Of a stretch of DNA of 64,000 nt, positions 59,511 to 64,000 are shown one piece after another. The notes beneath the pieces were generated by a model. That model saw only the letters and a list, made by a program, of their open reading frames with translations. It ran no database searches and was not told where the DNA came from. The stretch comes from PALSA-612 sp963765295 (GTDB lineage: Bacteria; Actinomycetota; Thermoleophilia; Gaiellales; Gaiellaceae), in contig CAVXVO010000005.1 in assembly GCA_963765295.1 (NCBI GenBank), positions 1,054,001 to 1,118,000 on the forward strand, given 5' to 3'. Position numbers and translations under genes: made by a program. Positions within the stretch are counted from its first letter, which is position 1, and the number at the start of each line of letters is the position of its first letter.

Positions 59511-60308
59511 GTGACGAGACGAGTCCGTTTCCGCGGCCCGGACGGGGTGCTCGAAGCCTCCGTCGAGGAGCTGCCCGTGGAGCCGCTCGATCCGGAGACG
59601 CTGGAGCTGCCCGAGCCGTACGAGCTGCTGCTGCCAGTCCTGCCGCCCGAGGTGTGGTGCGCCGGCGTGACCTACGAGCGGAGCCGCGACGCCCGCGTCG
59701 ACGAGAGCACCGTCAAGGACGTCTACACGCTCGTCTACGACGCCGAGCGGCCGGAGCTGTTTCTGAAGGACGCGGGCTGCCGACGCACGGTCGGCCCGGG
59801 ACGACCGATCGGCGTCCGCGACGACTCGTCCTGGGACGTCCCCGAGCCGGAGATCGGGCTCGTCCTCGGCGCGGGCGGCGCGATCGCGGGCTACACGATC
59901 GGCAACGACGTGTCGTCGCGCGCGATCGAGGGCGTGAACCCGCTCTACCTGCCGCAGGCCAAGCTGTTCGCGGGCGCCTGCGCGCTCGGCCCGGCGGTGC
60001 TCGTCGCGAACGGCGCCGCGCCCCCGTTCGAGATCCGGCTGCGCATCCTCGGCCCGGACGGCGACGAGCTGTTCGCAGGCGAGACGTCGACGTCGCGGAT
60101 GAAGCGCTCGTTCGAAGAGCTCGTCTCCTGGCTTCGTCGTGACAACCCCGTGCCCGCGGGTAGCGTCCTCCTGACGGGCACGGGCCTCGTCCCGCCGGAC
60201 GACTTCACGCTTCGGCCGGGCCAACGGGTCGAGATCCACGTTCCCGGGATCGGGACACTCGTGAACCCCGTCGGCCGCGCGGCCGACCTGATGACAGAGG
60301 AGCGCTAG
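59511..60308 (+). CDS. FAH-fold hydrolase/dehydratase, likely 2-keto-3-deoxy-pentonate dehydratase
   Basis: A 265-residue fumarylacetoacetase-fold protein. Metal ligands are in WDVPEPEIGLVLG (Glu pair). GYTIGNDVSSRAIEGVNPLY then LPQAKLFAGACALGP is a block I know from 2-keto-3-deoxy-arabinonate/xylonate dehydratases of archaea and Caulobacter XylX-type enzymes. The adjacent aldehyde dehydrogenase is the expected next step. GTG follows a TACGAT box with no Shine-Dalgarno. An ordinary FAH-type hydrolase is the alternative. Confidence 0.78.
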   Translation: MTRRVRFRGPDGVLEASVEELPVEPLDPETLELPEPYELLLPVLPPEVWCAGVTYERSRDARVDESTVKDVYTLVYDAERPELFLKDAGCRRTVGPGRPIGVRDDSSWDVPEPEIGLVLGAGGAIAGYTIGNDVSSRAIEGVNPLYLPQAKLFAGACALGPAVLVANGAAPPFEIRLRILGPDGDELFAGETSTSRMKRSFEELVSWLRRDNPVPAGSVLLTGTGLVPPDDFTLRPGQRVEIHVPGIGTLVNPVGRAADLMTEER

Positions 60309-60312
60309 CGCG

Positions 60313-61776
60313 ATGACAGACGTCCTGGAAGCACCGGCCCGGCCCGCCTTCGCCAACTTCGTCGGCGGCGAGTGGCGGCCGAGCCGCTCCGGCGCCACGT
60401 ACGTGAAGCACGGCCCCTGGCGTCCGTCGGAGACGATCGGCGAGTTCCCGGCCTCGGCCGCCGCCGACGTCGACGAGGCCGTCGTCGCCGCGGCGGAGGC
60501 GTTCACGGGCTGGTCGAGGCTGCCCGCCGCAGCGCGAGGCGAGATCCTGCGCAAGGCGGCAGACGCGGTCGACCGCCGCGTCGAGCAGATCGCTCAGGAC
60601 ATGACCCTCGAGATGGGGAAGCCCATCCGCGAGGCGCGCATGGAATCGGCGCGCATGGCGCAGATCCTCCGCTACTACGCCGGTGAGGGGCTGCGCGAGA
60701 CCGGGCAGCGCTACGAGCAGGCGGCGACCGGAAGCGTCGCGTACACCGTGCGGCGGCCGCTCGGCGTCGTCGCGCTGATCACCCCGTGGAACTTCCCGGC
60801 GGCGATCCCGGCCTGGAAGGCGGCGCCGGCGCTCGCATACGGCAACACGGTCGTGATGAAGCTGGCGCAAGACGCACCGTTGACCGGCCTTCACCTCGCC
60901 GCCTGCCTGGAGGAGGGCGGTATCCCGGCCGGCGTCTTCAACGTGGTCGTCGGGCGCGGCTCGGCCGTCGGGACGCCGCTCGTCGAGCACGGGCTCGTTC
61001 GCGCGGTCTCGTTCACGGGCTCGGTCGCGGTCGGTCTTCAGGTGCGCGGCGAGGCGACCGCGCTCGGCAAGCGGGTCCAGCTCGAACTCGGCGGGCACAA
61101 CCCGCTGATCGTCATGGCCGACGCCGACCTCGGGCGCGCCGCGGAGGCGGCATACGCCGGTGCGTTCTGGTCGGCGGGGCAGAAGTGCACGGCGACGCGG
61201 CGCATCCTCGTCGAAGAGCCCGTGTACGACGAGTTTCGCGCGCTGCTCGTCGCGCGAATGGAGCGCGGGGTCGTCGGCGATCCTTCCGATCCCGCCACGG
61301 AGGTCGGGCCGATCGTCAACGAGTCGCAGCTCGAGGAGGTACTGGCCGGGATCGACAAGGGCCGCGCGGACGGTGGGACGTTGCTCGCGGGCGGCGAGCG
61401 TCTGGACGACGAGGCGTTGCTGCTCGCTCCGGCGCTCTTCGAGGGGCTCGCGGACGACGCCTTCCTGTCCTGTCAGGAGGTGTTCGGTCCGGTCACTTCC
61501 CTCTACCGGTTCACGTCGCTCGACGAAGGGCTCCGGCGGGCAAACGCGGTCGAGTACGGCCTGTCGGCGTCGATCTTCACGTCGAGCCTCGCGTCGGCGC
61601 GGACGTTCGTGGAGGAGATCGAGGCTGGAATCGTTCGCGTCAACGGCCAGACGGCGGGCGCCGACGTCCACGTCCCCTTCGGCGGCACGAAGAGCTCGGG
61701 CTTCGGCCCGCACGAGCAGGGCCGCGCAGCGATCGAGTTCTACACGGAACTCGTGACCGTCTACGAGGACGTATGA
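60313..61776 (+). CDS. aldehyde dehydrogenase, likely 2,5-dioxopentanoate (alpha-ketoglutarate semialdehyde) dehydrogenase
   Basis: A 487-residue ALDH. LITPWNFPAAIPAWK is the cofactor loop, ELGGHNPLIV holds the catalytic Glu, GQKCTATRRI the catalytic Cys, and FGGTKSSGFGPHEQG the C-terminal block. The KCTATRR variant is common in 2,5-dioxovalerate dehydrogenases. Paired after a 2-keto-3-deoxy-pentonate dehydratase-like gene with a four-base gap, it would give 2-oxoglutarate. The substrate is inferred from context. Confidence 0.85.
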   Translation: MTDVLEAPARPAFANFVGGEWRPSRSGATYVKHGPWRPSETIGEFPASAAADVDEAVVAAAEAFTGWSRLPAAARGEILRKAADAVDRRVEQIAQDMTLEMGKPIREARMESARMAQILRYYAGEGLRETGQRYEQAATGSVAYTVRRPLGVVALITPWNFPAAIPAWKAAPALAYGNTVVMKLAQDAPLTGLHLAACLEEGGIPAGVFNVVVGRGSAVGTPLVEHGLVRAVSFTGSVAVGLQVRGEATALGKRVQLELGGHNPLIVMADADLGRAAEAAYAGAFWSAGQKCTATRRILVEEPVYDEFRALLVARMERGVVGDPSDPATEVGPIVNESQLEEVLAGIDKGRADGGTLLAGGERLDDEALLLAPALFEGLADDAFLSCQEVFGPVTSLYRFTSLDEGLRRANAVEYGLSASIFTSSLASARTFVEEIEAGIVRVNGQTAGADVHVPFGGTKSSGFGPHEQGRAAIEFYTELVTVYEDV

Positions 61777-61795
61777 CAGACCCGCGCAGACACGT

Positions 61796-61830
61796 CAGAG
61801 GGACAGTCCCTGTAACGGGAGCGTGACTCG
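61796..61830 (+). repeat. intergenic palindromic element, copy 8
   Basis: AGGGACAGTCCCTGTAACG then GGAGCGTGACTCG. The core-tail order is the same as in the copy near 41140. It ends at the base before the next ATG and supplies a GGGAG that can act as the Shine-Dalgarno. Confidence 0.75.
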
Positions 61831-62739
61831 ATGAGCGACGAACGGTTCCTCGTCACCGGTGCGCTCGGGTGCATCGGCGCCTGGGCGGCGACCCTGCTCG
61901 CCCGCGAGGGGACACACGTGGTCGCCTACGACCTCGGCGACGACGACCACCGCCTGCGACTCGTCGCGAGCCCCGAGGAGATCGATGCCGTCACCTTCGT
62001 CCGCGGGGACGTGACCGACCTCGACCAGCTCGAGCGGACGCTCGCAGAGCACGAGATCACCCACGTCGTGCACCTGGCCGCCCTGCAGGTGCCGTTCGTC
62101 AAGGCGAATCCGCCCCTCGGCGCCCGGGTCAACGTCGTCGGCACGGTGAACGTGTTCCAGGCGGCGCTCCGGCACGGCCTTGCGACACCGATCGCCTACG
62201 CGAGCACGGCCGCCGTCTACGACGATCGCGGCGAGCGCGTCCCGCGCACGCTCTACGGCGTGTTCAAGATCGCCAACGAGGGGACGGGAAGCGTGTACTG
62301 GGCCGACGAAGGCATGGCCAGCGTCGGGATCCGCCCCTTCGTCGTGTTCGGCCCCGGCCGCGACCAGGGCCTGACCTCGGGACCGACGCTCGCCATGGAA
62401 GCGGCGGCGCGCGCGGAGCCATACCGGATCGCCTTCGGCGGGCGCACCGAGCTCCACTATGCGCCCGACGTCGCGCGAGGCTTCATCGCCGCCGCCCGCT
62501 CCGGGGTCGCCGGCGCTTTCGTCTACGACTTCCCCGGAACTGCGGTGCACATGAGCGAGGTCGTCGCCGCAATCGAAGCCGCCGCCCCCGACGCGCGCGG
62601 GCTCGTCGACTTCGACGACGTCCCGCTCCCGTTCCCGGAGGAGCTGCCCGGCGAACGGCTCGACGCCTCCGTGACACCCCTGGGCGTCGCCGTTCGCGAG
62701 ACGATCGAGCTCTTCCGATCCGCTGACCAGAGAGCCTGA
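61831..62739 (+). CDS. NAD-dependent epimerase/dehydratase-family protein
   Basis: A 302-residue extended SDR. The cofactor loop is TGALGCIGAW (G-x-x-G-x-x-G variant), with HLAALQVPF after strand 4 and the catalytic YGVFK. The C-terminal part holds GRTELHYAPDVARGF. It resembles sugar-nucleotide epimerases and uronate-type dehydrogenases. Given the FAH-fold and ALDH genes before it, oxidation of a sugar or uronate is possible, but not shown. Confidence 0.83.
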   Translation: MSDERFLVTGALGCIGAWAATLLAREGTHVVAYDLGDDDHRLRLVASPEEIDAVTFVRGDVTDLDQLERTLAEHEITHVVHLAALQVPFVKANPPLGARVNVVGTVNVFQAALRHGLATPIAYASTAAVYDDRGERVPRTLYGVFKIANEGTGSVYWADEGMASVGIRPFVVFGPGRDQGLTSGPTLAMEAAARAEPYRIAFGGRTELHYAPDVARGFIAAARSGVAGAFVYDFPGTAVHMSEVVAAIEAAAPDARGLVDFDDVPLPFPEELPGERLDASVTPLGVAVRETIELFRSADQRA

Positions 62740-62764
62740 CCGACCGCGGCTCGACCTCCGCGGC

Positions 62765-63858
62765 GTGCTCGTGCGCTGGGGCCGGCTCGGAATCCTCGGC
62801 GTGGGCGGCCCGCAGGCGCACACGGCCCTCCTGCGCGAGATGATGGTCGAGCGCGAGCGCTGGCTCACCGCGCGCGAGTTCCAGGACGCCGTCGCGGCCA
62901 CGAGCCTCCTCCCCGGTCCCGCCTCGACCCAGCTCGCGATCTTCTGCGCCCGCGCTGTGGCAGGTGTGCGCGGGGCGATCGTCGGCGGCCTCGCGTTCAT
63001 CCTGCCCGGCTTCGTCCTGATCGTCGCGCTGGCCGCGCTCTTCCTCGAACACGGGCAGAACGACGCCGTCCGCGGAGCATCGGCCGGTGCCGCGGCCGCC
63101 GTCGTCGTCGTCGTCGCGGTCGCCGGGATCGGGTTCGCCCGCGGCTTCGCCGAGGCGCGCGGCGGCCGCTGCTCGTGCGCAGCGTCCTCTACGCGCTCGC
63201 GGCGTGCGTGACGACGGTCTTCGTCGGCCCGTGGGTGCTCGCCGTCCTGCTCGGAAGCGGTCTTGTCGAACTGGCGCTGCAACTCCGCCGCCCGGCGGCG
63301 CTCGTCTGGCTCGCCGGGTCGGCGAAGATCCCGGCACTCGTCTGGACGGCGTTCAAGGTCGGAGGGCTCAGCTTCGGCGGCGGGCTCGTGATCATCCCGC
63401 TGATGCAGCACGACGTCGTGCACGCCCACCACTGGCTGACGGAGGGCCAGTTCAGCGACGCAGTCGCGTTCGGCCAGCTCACGCCCGGGCCGGTCGTGCT
63501 CACCGTGAGCGTCGTCGGATACGCCGTGTCCGGGGTCGCGGGAGCGGCCCTGGCGGCTGTCGTCGCCTTCGCCCCCTCGTTCGCGATGGTGCTCGCCGGC
63601 GCCCCGTTCTTCGACCAACTCCGGACTCGGCCCGGCCCGAGAGCGTTCCTCGACGGCGCCGGACCGGCGGCGGTGGGCGCGATCTTCGGAGCCGCTGTCC
63701 TGCTCGCGCCGCAGGCCGGGAAGGAGTGGTGGCAGGGACTCGTCATCGCGGCCGCCGTCGCTGCCGCGTTCCTTCGCCGCGGCTCGTTCACGATCCTCGT
63801 GCTCGGCCTCCTGCTCGGCCTGCTCGCAGCCGCCGCCGGGCTCCCCCTTCCCCGCTGA
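62765..63858 (+). CDS. chrA: chromate transporter ChrA, with one frame disruption
   Basis: A two-repeat CHR-family membrane protein, about 364 residues. The first repeat has GRLGILGVGGPQAHTALLRE and LLPGPASTQLAIF; the second FKVGGLSFGGGLVIIPLMQ and FGQLTPGPVVLTVSVVGYAV. The frame changes between them near 63155-63170 where one base seems missing. Upstream in-frame codons (RPRLDLRG) suggest that the real start could be slightly earlier at a CTG; GTG is used. It would export chromate or a related oxyanion with proton exchange. Confidence 0.8.
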
Positions 63859-63876
63859 CTCGCAGGTGTGACATTG

Positions 63877-63888
63877 CCCGGTACCGGG
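63877..63888. repeat. palindrome CCCGGTACCGGG before the CBS-domain gene
   Basis: A perfect 12-base palindrome, flanked by TTGCCC on the left and GGGCAA on the right (63897-63902). It lies between the chromate-transporter stop and the next Shine-Dalgarno and could be an operator or terminator. Confidence 0.4.
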
Positions 63889-63923
63889 AACCGACGGGGC
63901 AACGACCCCGGAGGTGAGGTTCG

Positions 63924-64000
63924 ATGCGGAAGCAGGTGCAGGACCTGATGACGGCCAACCCGGCGACGGTCACACGCACGGACTCCGTCGTCGAGGCAGC
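63924..64000 (+). CDS. CBS-domain protein, 3-prime end outside the window
   Basis: Only the first 25 residues are visible: KQVQDLMTANPATVTRTDSV. The D-L-M-T-x-N-P-x-T-V pattern is the standard start of a CBS domain. CBS pairs bind adenosyl ligands and regulate partners or act as stress proteins. Shine-Dalgarno GGAGGTGAG is strong. Confidence 0.75.
   Translation, partial: MRKQVQDLMTANPATVTRTDSVVEA

Noticed and set aside
1..64000. tRNA, rRNA, transposase, integrase or prophage genes
   Set aside because: None was recognised on either strand; a dedicated tRNA search could not be run here.

Overview
The window is very GC-rich, densely packed, and almost without intergenic space. It looks like a chromosomal piece of a high-GC actinobacterium. 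Several molybdenum-hydroxylase (CoxLMS-type) genes, pyridoxamine-oxidase/F420-type split-barrel proteins, secreted collagen-like proteins with a VIHGCY signature, an ECF42-type sigma factor and many apparently leaderless transcripts together suggest a soil Thermoleophilia-like lineage (Gaiellales/Solirubrobacterales). This placement is an inference from gene content, not from a marker gene. I saw no rRNA, tRNA, CRISPR array, transposase or phage gene.

Layout. (1) 1-11685, minus strand: a 12-gene operon starting with a VOC-fold protein, then a branched-chain-amino-acid-type ABC importer (livHM, binding protein, livGF), a TolB-like lipoprotein, the two bacterial halves of the plant Tm-1 protein (UPF0261 and a TIM-barrel PEP-hydrolase-like protein), a cupin, a quinone-oxidoreductase-like MDR protein and an M3 peptidase cut by the window edge. 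A LysR regulator and a LarA-like racemase diverge from it. (2) 14268-22751, plus strand: small redox-type proteins, a PfkB kinase, a flavin amine oxidase, then a molybdenum hydroxylase (large, FAD and Fe-S subunits), an acyl-CoA ligase and an enoyl-CoA hydratase, nearly all joined by 4-base stop/start overlaps. (3) 22823-27963, minus strand: a convergent seven-gene catabolic-looking operon (NIPSNAP, SDR, cupin, ThDP enzyme, SRPBCC, RidA, amidase). (4) 27999-33321: methyltransferase, acetyltransferase, ECF42-like sigma factor, and a large AAA/LuxR regulator. (5) 33402-37943: two collagen-like secreted proteins around a cupin gene, an acyl-CoA synthetase and a small secreted protein. (6) 37964-41065, minus strand: thioesterase, zinc alcohol dehydrogenase, isochorismatase-like and SMP-30-like proteins. 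(7) 41218-52220: a second molybdenum hydroxylase system, with maturation genes (MoxR, VWA, two XdhC-type proteins, msrB) on the minus strand, a GGDEF-EAL protein, and a FAD/Fe-S/large-N/large-C subunit set whose large subunit is split into two genes. (8) 52349-64000: SDRs, tautomerase, berberine-bridge-type oxidase, a fused PduC-PduD diol-dehydratase with a separate small subunit, an ankyrin protein, a FAH-fold plus aldehyde dehydrogenase pair resembling the oxidative pentose pathway, a sugar-nucleotide-type epimerase, a chromate transporter and the start of a CBS-domain protein.

Three window-wide patterns stand out. First, a dispersed family of intergenic palindromes (core AGGGACAGTCCCT, plus TGCCAGGCAC and GGGGACAGAC versions) sits between genes, often convergent ones, and in one case encodes the last residues of a protein. 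Second, about a dozen transcription units start with a TAnnnT box 6-9 bases before the start codon and no Shine-Dalgarno; at two divergent pairs the two boxes overlap. Third, at least thirteen single-base frame disruptions, mostly one extra base in a short run, hit otherwise well-conserved genes. I read these as sequence errors in most cases and annotated through them.
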